Below the pieces are notes generated by a model. It had not been told where the DNA came from. It was given only the letters and a program-made list of their open reading frames with translations, and did no database searches. A stretch of 60,000 nt of DNA, from the NCBI GenBank assembly GCA_015680685.1, contig MNCI01029622.1, positions 912,554-972,553 of the forward strand, in the 5' to 3' direction. The first letter of the stretch is position 1. Every line of letters starts with the position of its first letter. This document shows positions 10,101 through 22,100 of the stretch, one piece after another. This stretch comes from Gnetum montanum. Lineage: Eukaryota; Streptophyta; Gnetopsida; Gnetales; Gnetaceae. The position numbers and the translations under genes were made by a program.

Positions 10101-13100
10101 TTTGTTGCCACTAGATCAACATGGCTCAAACTAGCCTCTACTTTCTTTCTCACTCTCCTTGACTTTCGAGCCATCAATATCATTGCCTATCACTCTCTAG
10201 AACCTAGTCATAAATGAATCTACAATGTAGAATGCCCCCAACTCTCAAACCCTAGTCTCTTTCTACATAGTCATTTCTCTAGCCCAATGCTAGAGACATA
10301 TATTTTAAAAAAATATGTCTCTCATATATTCATTAGCAAATATATTCATCTCTCTCATAAAGACATATAATAGAAAGGATTAGAACATGGACCTAAAGTC
10401 TCGAACACCTACCATAGGTCTATTTTCCTTCTGAGCTCTCAACTTCATCACTTACATAACAAAGGATATAGTACAAGACTTAGTGAGAGCCTTTACATGT
10501 ACCTTATAGATGGAAAGTCTGGTGATGTGTTAGAGAAAAGGTGTGGGGTATAATGAGTAACCTACAACAGGTTTAGTATATCTCATGTTAAACAAGTATA
10601 TTACATTGCATCACATGGCATGACATGGCCACAGCTAAACTATCATCCACATCACCAAGATCAAATGCAAACACTTGTCATGGTATCATCACAAGCCTAT
10701 CAAGTCACCATCTAGAAGTCCATCATAATGACATAATCAATAATCATGAGGCTTAATCACAAGCATACTATAATTGAGGCTCTATCATGGTGTTTTACAT
10801 ATGCATGATGTGGTGGTAGAATTAGGAAGGAGCATAGTTAAAGATGAAAATTTATTCCTAGGCCATCATAGTTGCATATGGTATCCTTTCAATGCCAAAC
10901 ATAAGTTATCCTATGAATTTCTATGAGTGGTGATTTGCCTTTATCAAGTATAATGATGATACTTGGCTTTACTTTTTTAAGTAAAATTATTATTTTTTTC
11001 TTGCTTTTTTACATAAAAAGCAAGTGACCGAAAGTAATGTTATCTAGTTCCCTAAGGTGAAGGAAGTAAGCTTAGTTTTGTTATCAAGTTGCTAAGGTGA
11101 AAGCACTAAGCTTATGATGAGCAGCAAGGTACCCCCTACGCTCAACCATACGAATATGAGTGTTTCACACATGATCTGGTCAAATTCCAAGGACTAAGTG
11201 CTTATGCGCCCTTGTGGAACAAGGATGGGTTGGTTGATCATTGTCTTCCCAAGCTTACCTATATGTCACGATTGTATGGCTAAGTAAGCTTGAGGCATAT
11301 AATTTTTATAGCTTTTATGTTTTTATGTCCTACGCTAGTAGGTAAGGAGAGAGGTAACTAAGTAACTAATTTAACTTAACTACTCATTAACTAAGTTCTA
11401 ACTAANNNNNNNNNNNNNNNNNNNNNNNNNNNNNNNNNNNNNNNNNNNNNNNNNNNNNNNNNNNNAATAATGATCTATCCACACTTAGACCTCCTACTGC
11501 GGGCACTTGGAAGATAATCTAACTTTCAAACAGACTACAAGAGTTTCACTACTTGACTGCTAAAAGACTTCCTCCCAATTGTGTGCCTGGGCACTATATT
11601 TATAGACTTGGAAGTAACTACTCTAATAATTAGAGTAACCACTCTAATAATTAGAATAATTGCTAGAGTAACCGCTAGAGTAACCACTCTAATAATTAGA
11701 ATAATTGCTAGAGTAACCGCTAGAGTAACCACTCTAATAATTAGAATAACTGCTAGAGTAAGCACTCTAATAATTAGAGTAACTGCCAGAGTAACCGCTA
11801 GAATAAATGATCTAATAATTAGAATAACTACTAGAGTAACCACTCTCATCATATCCCCACGACTGAATGAAAACTCATCATCGAGTTCCTTACAAAATAT
11901 TGGGAAGGTATGGGATTATTGACTAATTGACAACTGACGGTGGAATGGGATGACAGACTCAACGTGCCTAGTGAATGGATCAATAAGCATATTACAACAT
12001 TAGTGTTTATGACCATTGTGGTGAACACTCATACATAAATGACATCCAAGCCTTTATTTAGTATCTTGAAGAGAAAAAGAGAGAGAGAATGAAGATGGAG
12101 CAAGTTACTGCCAATGCTGAGATTATGCCTTCCGTTGTTTATCCATAGCCATGCCACCAAACTTGCTCCTTTCAAAAATGCTCTAGTTCCAGTCCATCCT
12201 AAGTGCTTCCTCCAAGCCCAGTCCATTGTTTGTATGATCACCATCTACACACACAACACAGTCACAAATGAGCAAGGATAGATAATCCATAATGTAGTTG
12301 ATACCTTGCCTCGAGATGAAGCGCATTGGTTGAGTTGTGGTTATGGCAGAAACTAGTTCGGAGATTTATCACTAGAAACTACCCAAGGTGTAAGGGTTAG
12401 GCAATTAGTAAAATGTAAAAAATTGAAAAATTTGTGCTAGGGCCCCCACGACTAAGAGCAAACCTTTGGTAACTACAAGTGGGAAAAACATAAGAAACAA
12501 GTAAGATGAAAAATATCAATGGTAACACCAATAAAATGGATGTCATGGATGGGGATGAAACAAGAAATGATTGATTGTAGGAAATGTTTAAGAAAAAGAA
12601 GTTAAAAATTGCATCAAAAAGAAATGCTAGTGGGTCCTCCCCAAAGCTGGCTCATGCCCTTTATGCCCTAACAAACCCACAAACCAAAGAGTCTGTAGGC
12701 TCTAGGAATGTCATTTGGAAGCAAGAGTTAAAAAATTACCCATAAGAATTCACCAAAGAAAAGAAATACATCAACCTAAAAATGACTAATGATAAAACTG
12801 ATAATGAGGTGGAAACTGGAAAGAAAGATGGAGAGGAAAGAATGGAATGGAATCCCAAGAACAAGGTTGTATAAAGCCCTTTGTGTATTTCATAGTTAAG
12901 ATATCTGAGTAGAACTCATCCCAAATCCAGACTCAAACCAACCACATTCAGTGACCTCACATCAATACACTTGGCCCATCCATCCTCTTAAGGCAACAAG
13001 AATGCTTCCACAAAGAGTGACCACCATCCCAAGGAGAGTGAGATGGAGAAGTAGGAAGTGAGAAAGGGCCTTAGTTAGAGGGAACCTTCAAGCATGGGTA

Positions 13101-16100
13101 ACATGTCTTTTCAGTGTCATAACTAGTGCTTGTAGCCCATATTGCTTTATTATGTCTAAGGGGTGTGCTTTGAATTCTCACATTTTTCTCTTTTTTCTCT
13201 CTTTTTTCTTTGATGTTTATGCATGAGAACCACACCATGCAAAGACTTATTTTTATTCACTCAGCTTCCTGATATTTGAACAATGTCAGAATGGTGGAAA
13301 ACCCAAGAAAAAGCAACAAGCACCCAAGAGAATGGCTAGCACCAATGCATCAAATCCCCTTGAAGTCACACCCTTTTCATCCTTTGAGTCTTTCCTTGGT
13401 TTGCAAAATACCCAGCCACCAATTCATTAACAAGTTTACTTAGAAAAAGGGGACTGTATAGTTCCAAGACAAAGGAGACCGCGGAGTTGTATGGATGAGT
13501 GGACGGCATGGACTCATTGCCTTTTTTACCAAAAGAACCATACCTTAATATCAACATCATAATTCAAAGGTAAAAAGCAAACATTAGCAATCAATATGAT
13601 GTAATTCAATCCACCATCATGAGCACTTATTAGATGATGAATAAAAATAAATCAAGCAAACAAAGAAACAATAAAAACATGAACGATGGTGTAAAACAAA
13701 AATAAGAAAAGTTGCAAGAATGTGTAAAAAAAAAAATGTGTAAAACAAAAATGTGTAAAATAAAAATTCAAAAAGAACTGAGGGCCTAGAATGGTTAGCA
13801 TAGGTGGCCATCTCCCCCATGACTAAGTTGGAAGGAGAATATTTGAAATAGTGAGCAAGGTTATCCATCAAGAGAGGTAGTGATGAGTGGTGAGGTACCC
13901 CTACACTCAGCCATACGAATACGAGCATTACACGCATGATCTGGTTGAACTCCATAGATGGACTAGCTGTGGCACCTAGACAGTTAGCCTTAGGTTGCAG
14001 TTCGCTGTCTTCCCACCTAGACTAGAATTAGCTTTGTCATGTATGATTTAGTCCAGAGTGAGGTGTATGATGGGTTTCTAATCTAATGCTACTCCTAAAG
14101 GCAATGGAAAGTAATATTATCTAAGCTAAGGGAGAAAGGGTAAGGGAATCTAATCTAGCCTAAGTGCAATGAGCATTTATTCCTTGATTATTCGTACACA
14201 TCTTGGACTTCATGCACGACTACCATTGGGATTACCAAGCGCAGATCCTAGGTACGCTACTGGGTTACCAAGTAGTCACACTTAAATGTTCGTAATCAAG
14301 TCATACTCATTTTGCATTTTAACGTGAGTTTGAGGGCGAGAGAGATTAACTAGGAAATAAATAAATAAAAACTAATTAAATAAATAAACAAAGTAAATGC
14401 TACAATGATGAAGTAATCTCGATCTTTATTTCTGGTCATGTGCATGTCCAAGTACATCACACTCGAATAAAGGATGCTGTACAATTACAATCACCACAGT
14501 ACGGGCATACACTGGAAAATAATTCTATCTTTGGAAAGGTAAAACTATCAAAGTTTTACTAAGGGACTAAAAAATTAGTTGAGAAACAAGGGAGAGCTGC
14601 CTCTTATTTATAGAATTGGCGGCGGGCTACCATATCATGGTTGCCCAAAACGCGACTCATCATACCCCCACGACTGAATGAAAACTCATCCTCAAGTTAC
14701 AATTATTACATAGTGGATAGGTATGGGATTATTGGATGGTGAAAACAGGACTATGCCACAATGTGAAATGAAAAAAAATAAAGGCACAACACAAAGAACG
14801 TTCTACATTTACAAAAAAATGTTTGGAACTCATGTAGTTCCAAGTGGAAGTGGCTCCTCCATTGGTGCCTTCCCTTTGTCTTGTGCTCTAGGCTTTGAGG
14901 CTTGATGGCATTGAAGTATGGCCTAGAGCTTCTACTCTTCAATCTGAGGATCTTGTGCTATCCATGCGAATGTTCCAACGTTTGACAGAGTCGTCACTTC
15001 CCACGGATAGGTTAGCTGCGGAAACATTTGGTTGGCCTTAACGTACAAGGCCGCGAACACCCGCCGTTCCTTCTCATAGGCTCTGGCTTTATCCTTGTAC
15101 TCCTAAAAATCTGCTAGCCATCAAGCCAAGTTTTTTGTGAAACCTTTCTGTCCTTGGTAGTTAGCTTTTACCACCTCAAGTTTAGAATTTGCAACTCCCA
15201 GTTTCTCCACCAGCTTCTTGCACTTTGCAAATTCTACTTTGTATTTGATGTGGGTGGTTGCTACCTGCTACTCGAGCTCTATCCTTGGGCACCCTGCTGT
15301 TAACATGGCAAGGTTGGCATATCTTATATTTTCCAACTCCATGTACTTTGTCAGATCTTAAATCTACAAGTCCTGGCTTTTAACTTCCGCTTGGTGGGCG
15401 AAGGCATATGTTTCTAATATGGCCCTCCAGTCAGTGTGCTGAGCATTGATAGTGTTGATTTGGGCCTTCGACATATGGATCTCCTTTTCAAGGATCTTTT
15501 TATACATCCCCACCTAATCATGAAAGTGCTCCTTCAACTTCTCATGTCATTTAGCCTCGTTCTACCATGCGCTTATCTCAATAGCTGACTTTTGACGAAT
15601 GGTGCATACCTTCTTTATCGAGAGGGTTTAATTTTCTCTGGCTAAACGGCTTACATCTTGATTGACCCAAATGAATTGTCTTGTAATTGATGGAAGTGTT
15701 CCTCAAGAACATTCTTCTACTTTTCCGTAGTGGTCAACCTAAGGTTGTCTGCAACCAGTTGTTTATTTTCTTCTTGTAAGGCCTTGAAGGCATCCCAAAC
15801 AACCTTCTCTTTTTCATTAGCCACCCTTTTATTTTTCGCTATTAACTTGGTTAGCTTATTAGTTCTAAAATTATCTAGTTGGTCTATGAGAACAAATTGT
15901 AGAGGGTTCTGCTGTGCTGCTTGTAAGGCCATGAGCTGCTCTTGTAGTTTCTGCACTTTAGCTTCAGCATGCTTGGCCCTCACTTTTGTTAAGACCAGCT
16001 TTTCCTTTGTGGAAATGAGGTCTGATTGAAATGCTATAACATCTTCTGGCATGTCAAACAGGGACGTCATTAATTGCCCTATTTTGAGTAATTGATCCAG

Positions 16101-19100
16101 CGCATCCTCATGTTCCGTAGGAGTCATTGAGGTTCCAGCCAAAGTTTGAGCATCTCGTGCTCCTGTGAGATCTGCCGGTGGCACAACAGGTATGTTGAGT
16201 GGCATCCTAGTGTTGCATGACCACCATGGTGGCCCCTTCACTAATTTCTAATTGTACTTGGAAAGATGCAACGTTTCCTGAGATCTGTTGTGACCATCTA
16301 CTTTCCCCTCCTCCTGTGTGAATGGATACTTCCCTCCTTGTGCGATCCAACGAAAGCATAGGCTAAATGGCATCATCAATGATATGGAAGAGGTTTGCAT
16401 CATCATGACTTCCCCAAATTACCTTCTCAGTGATGGCCCTAAGATGGCTCATCGATGGTCTGTAGTTTTGTGGTGGCTATTGATCCTGGCCTGTGCTGGG
16501 CCCTGCTTCCTATTGTTGGCTAGGACCCATGCCTGGAGGTTGACTAGGTCCTGCAAGTTGAGTTGTAGTTAGTCCAGCCATCTTTTCTTCTTCTTGTTCT
16601 AGTCCCATCTCCTTGCCAGTACTTTTCCTTGGAGCTGGCACCTTTAGCAATTCAGCATATGAAGTACTTTGGGCTTTTTGAAGGATATCATTGGTGTACC
16701 CCCAAATACCAGCATGTTAGCAAAGCTTTCTGATAAGACAAGGGAAAGGCAGTGCCATTTTCCATGTCTTTCATTCCTCAAATCACCTCAGGATATCTGT
16801 TAAATATAGATGGGGCAGGTTAGCATTAACCTTTCCCATCAACATTGCACATCCTCTAGCCACATACATTGATATTCTTTTCAGGCCCTTTATGGGGAAG
16901 AGGTGATATGTTTCAATTTTGAAGTAAACCCTCTCTTCCATCATCAACTCACCAAATGTTTTATCTCTACCATAAGCCTTCTCCAACCAATCTTTTCGCA
17001 CATTGGGGTTTGAATAGGTGGATAACTGAGCAACTCTAGGCCCTGTATTCAAAAGGTTTAACACCTCTGAAATGGCCTGTGCAGAGAAGTCAACTGTCAC
17101 ACCACAAATATTGACAGTGGTGCCTTTCTCCCTATTGTGTCAAAATTGGTATGTCTCTCTTAGGTACCAGGCACCGCTTTCATAGAGGATAGGCCATAAG
17201 GGAGACCCTTTGAGGTGATCCCTAACGGCCTCAGGAGAAAAATTTGCAAATGATTCAAAGTTCAATTTCACAATCACCGTAGTGAATGTGGACTTCTCGT
17301 GGATGGCCTGAACACAATCTTGGGGCAACGTGAGCTGTTGTCCCTATTCAAGCACTGCAGCAGCTCCTCCTTTTGCCTGCCCAGACCATACGGTAGGAGG
17401 ATCTTCTTTATGAATGCTGAATGATTGTTCCTCCTATTCTACATATTGTCCGGTAGGGTCTTGTCTTCCACCTTTCCAAGGTCATTTGCTTCCACCTTGA
17501 GAAGGACCTTTCTGTTGTCCATGTTTCATGGCCATCTGCAATCACACGTGGTCAAGCGTTAGCAAGGTTTTTTTTGAAGTTAAGTTATACCTTACTTCTT
17601 TCCTTAATTAATGATCTTATGTTATCACGTGTGATATCACCTAAAAAATTCTAATAATGAGTCCTATGACTTAGGTGGTTTTTTCAATTTTAGTTTCTTG
17701 GTATACCTAGGTATTAAATGATTTTTAGGCACAATTATTCTAAGTGTTATAGTTAATTACCCTAAATGATGTCCTTTGGGTGATGATAAATTCCAAAAAA
17801 GTGAGGCACTTTTCGGTAGATGTCCCTCCCCCACGACTAAGCTGAACACTCTGGGTTAAAGTAGGTTTAGAAGGAATTAAAATCAGAGTACCAGCGAGCG
17901 AGATATAGTAAGAAAAGCAAGGGTCGCTCAATCGCAAGTTAGAGAGAAAAAATTTGAAAACTCCCCTGTGTGAATGACAAAAATGATGCTACGGTGATGC
18001 GATATCACGTACGATACATCTCGTCCCTAGTGACATGAGGCACAACAAGAATATTGAATTTTTAAAGGATTTTTTTGAAATTAACGTTGTAAGCTAAGGA
18101 CATTGGGCTATTATGAAGGGGTTCTAGGGTAATTCCATTAATTTGAAAGGCACAATTAATGATGATGGTGTGGATTTTATCAATAAAGCCTTGGGTGGTA
18201 AGAAAAAGGTTATGTAATGGTACATTGGAACGTTGAACTTCAGAGGGATAATAGTAGGGAAAGAGCATTATGAAAAATTATGCTGAGGGTAAGAAATGGT
18301 GTGTGTGAGCTATGTCACAAAAAGATTACACAAGTTGGTCCTCCCCAAAGTAGGTTTCAACCTATAATGCCCTTGTGTAACCACACTTAAAGTGTCCGTG
18401 GGCACTAGAAGGGTTAAATGTAATTCGCACTAACTCCACAAAACACATGCATGTAATTATCACTGGAATGAGATGAAAATTCTATGCTACACGAGACACG
18501 AGCTACAATTACATGAACAGTGAGATGAGATGAACTATAGAAAGGGATCATAGAGATTAGCACATGAGGTAACTGAGCCAGGGCACAGTGAATCCTGCGT
18601 GTACAACATGATTAAGGTGTCATTACCCCATCGTTCCAAGATCAGGACCAAGTCCATTCCTTTGACTAGTGACATCGCATTGTTTCATCCCATGATGAAG
18701 AACTATGAGAGTACCATAACAATAAGGCGTATGATCACTTGGCATTTTATTCAAGGGAGGAGTGACTTTTTTTTAATGGCACTTTGTTTTTCTTTTTCTT
18801 TTCTCTTTCTTTTCTTTTGAATACTGAATTCAGAGAAGCTGCCAAACTTCAGGCATGGGTGCATGTCTTTCCAATGGAACCCCCTAGAATAGCATTGGAT
18901 TTTTGAGTGCCCTTTTGATTACTCTTACTCCAATGTTTCATTAGATCTACAAGGATCTTAGTACAACCATGTTGTATGATAACTCCCACAAATATCACCA
19001 AAGAGAATCCACAAGTCCCCTTGATGTCACATCCTAATCATTCCCTCTTGGTCCATCCTTCTTCATTTTGGGTACAATGGACACAAAAATTAATTTTAAG

Positions 19101-22100
19101 TTTTAAGAATGTCAAGAATATCACTGTACCCTCGAACAGAACCTCTTATTTGTAGAGTGGATGAGTGGGTGTAATGGGCTCACTGTTCCAAATAATTGAT
19201 CACTCATGACTTAATAACATAGAACACACCTCAACCAACAATCCACATGAGTGTTTTATTTATAGACAAGATTACTTACAAAAATGTAAAAAGACAAAAA
19301 CACCAAAAGATAAAAAGATAAAACTAAAAGTTTAAAAATGAAAAACTGAAAAACAAAAAGTTATAAAATTAAAGAAAACTAAAATATATTTATTAATCCT
19401 GCTTGTTATTAGAATGGAGGGTATCCCCCATAACTAAGTAGTTGAGTATGGCAAGGATTAATAAATGGAAGATGAGGATCCTTGCATGTCAGAACTATTG
19501 GAACTGGTTCATACTTACCCCATTGGGGTTCACACACTTGATTATAATGAGCATAGTGGGGAAATTTATACGATGTAGTTCCTAGATAACGAGTTGACCC
19601 ACTATGATGTTTAGGACCGTTAGATGGTATGCAAGGATTGGGATGATGCCTCCCATGGTTGCGTTCATTGGGCCGTATTGTTGTTGAAGTAACATGAGGT
19701 GTGAGGTTCGAAGATGAGGGTGCACCAGTGTGGGACTTGTGTTGGGTTGGAAGTTGCAGTGGCCTCAGAATTATGTTGTCCCTTCTTACGGTTATGTTTA
19801 AATAAGGGGTGCTTTGGATGTTGAGGAGGCCTCTTGCTACTGTTGGCAGTAGTAGCACAAGTGATGTTTGTGGGTTGTTGCGGTGGTGCAGGCACCTTAG
19901 GAACAGTTGGTAGTAATGTAGAAGGAGGGAGAAAATGAGAATGTTGAAATTTAGGAGGAGTGTAAGATGCACAAGGTGGTGGTTGTGTTGGAGGCATGGG
20001 TTGATAGTATTGAGGAGAATGGTACTATGGTGAGATAAAGTGCATTGGCCCAGCTGGAGAAACAGGATGTTGGACAAGATAAGCGTTTGGGTTCAGATGA
20101 TATGAAGGATGTCTCCAGTTTAGTGGTGGTCTCCCCCACAACTGGGATTGTTGCCACTGTGATCGAACACAGTATCTCTGTACGAACTCTGGATGTAATG
20201 TGTTTCCCCAATGCTCATGTAAATGTAACAATATTGTACATTAGCCCTTGGGGTGATCGTATAGGCAAATGGTGCATTCATACATATGATTGGTAGTTGA
20301 GCTCTTATTTTCCTTATTCCTTCTTTCCGATTGTCTAATGTTTTGTCTTGCTTCTTGGGTTGTTAAAACTTTATCTCCAATGATGTTGTTAAATTCTCCA
20401 CACTTTTGATATGTCCATTCCAACATCTTATTGATCTTTGCCTCAACTTCTTCTAATGTTTGTTGTGTTGGCAAAGATGATGTTTCCACCTTGAGATTGG
20501 TTGATTTCTCCTTTTTATGATCATGGACCTTTGTTAAGTTGAGTTTTTGGTCCTGTTGATGTTTTTCAACACTCTCCCATCTAGCTAATTCTCCCTCTTC
20601 TTTTGCTACCCTCTTAACAAGCTCTTGCATTTGATGGGTTTGTAGTTCATATTATTTACCTTGGGCATACATCCCTAAGGTTTCTCTTGTTGCATCACGA
20701 AGCCCATCAATGATGTGGTACATTAGCCATTCCTCGGAGAACCCATGGCCTGGACAGTTGTTTAATAGTGCATAATATCTTTCTAAGGCCATGTACAAGG
20801 GTTCATGTTGTGCTTGTTTCCAATATGGATTTGGTTCCTCAAGGCTAACACTCTTGTGTAGGTTTGATATTTTTCGTTAAAGAATTCTATGATTGTTGAC
20901 CAGCATCGTATTGAATTTTGTTTTAACGATCGATACCATACTTTTTCCTGGTCAGCGAGTGTCATAAGGAAGAGCTTAAGTTTTTGCCAACCATTATCAA
21001 TGTTGTTCCATGCACAGGCATCGTTAAAGGCTTGTAAATGTTGATGTGGATGTAAGTCATAGCCTCCTGAAAATTTACGAAAGTTGTTTAAGTCGAGCCT
21101 GGGTAGATGGCTCTCTTTACGATGCCTACGTGAGATTCGAATAGCCTCTTGTATTTGCGTTAGGCTTGTAGTGGCCAGTAGGGGTTCATAGTCATTGGGT
21201 AAGTTATGATTTCTCGTGTTGGGATGACGTTGTTTTCGTTCATGTTTATAAGAAACCCCCACTTTAGGTTGTGTACTCCAATCTTCATTGTCATATAGTT
21301 CGTTGGTTCTCCAATGAACTTCCTCACTAGGTGTGGCATTGTTGTAATCTTGTAGGAGAGGCATTGTTGTGAAGTTGTGTGTGAATTATGTGTGACTTTT
21401 AATAATTATATTTTTTCTAAAAGATATATCATTAAGTCTTTTATAACAACCTTGTATGATATAACTAATCTAGATAACTAGCACCGTCCCTGGCAACGGT
21501 GCCAATGATGAGTGACGAGGTACCCCTACACTCAACCATATGAATACGAGCGTTACACGCGTGATCCGGTCGAACTTTGGAGATGGACTAGTTGTGTCAC
21601 CTAGATAGTTAGCCTTAGGTCACAGTTCGCTGTCTTCCCACCTGGACTAGTATTAGCTTTGTCATGTATGGTTTAGTCTAGAGTGAGGTGTATGATGGGT
21701 TTCTAATCTAATGCTACTCCTAAAGGCAATGGAAAGTAATATTATCTAAGCTAAGGGAGAAAGGGTAAGAGAATCTAATCTAGCCTAAGTGCGATGAACA
21801 TTCGTTCCTTGATTATCCATACACATATTGGACTTCGTGCAGGACCACCACTAGGATTACTAAGCGTAGATCCTAGGTACACTACTGGGTTACCAGGTAG
21901 TCACACTTAAATGATCATAATCAAGTCGTACTCATTCCACGTTTTAACGTGAGTTTGAGGGTGAGAGAGATTAATTAGGAAAGCAATAAATAATAATTAA
22001 TTAAATAAGTAAACAAAGTGAATGCTACAATGATGAAGTAATCTCAATCTTTATTTTCGGTCATGTGTGTGTCCATGTACGTCACACTCAAATAAAGGAT

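Larger units (their letters stand above)
6484..10761. other. Intron 4, left part
   Basis: AT-rich DNA between exon 4 and the pseudogene copy. Apart from the tandem repeat at about 7985-8625 and an unassigned minus-strand ORF at 9824-10183, I see no feature. There are no LTR termini and no conserved protein motifs. Confidence 0.5.
11115..11851 (-). repeat. E1 3' LTR (contains an assembly gap)
   Basis: Starts TGATGAGCAG and ends ACTCTCATCA. It shares with 26822-27607 the TTTTTATAGCTTTTATG, GTCCTACGCTAGTAGG, AGACCTCCT and U3 repeat blocks. A minus-strand TATA box CTATAAATATA lies at 11595-11605. The first 190 or so bases (11115-11304) have no counterpart in the truncated 5' LTR but resemble the start of the E3 LTR. 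Confidence 0.88.

Noticed and set aside
11535-11922. Long ORFs on both strands (repeated RVTLAVTLIIRV and TTLIIRITARVT-like peptides), also at 27336-27744
   Set aside because: They are translations of the E1 U3 minisatellite. Open on both strands because of the repeat period, with no start context or domain.
15730-16029. Plus-strand ORF of 99 codons, and the ORF at 16318-16572
   Set aside because: Antisense shadows of the coiled-coil and spacer of E1b ORF2.
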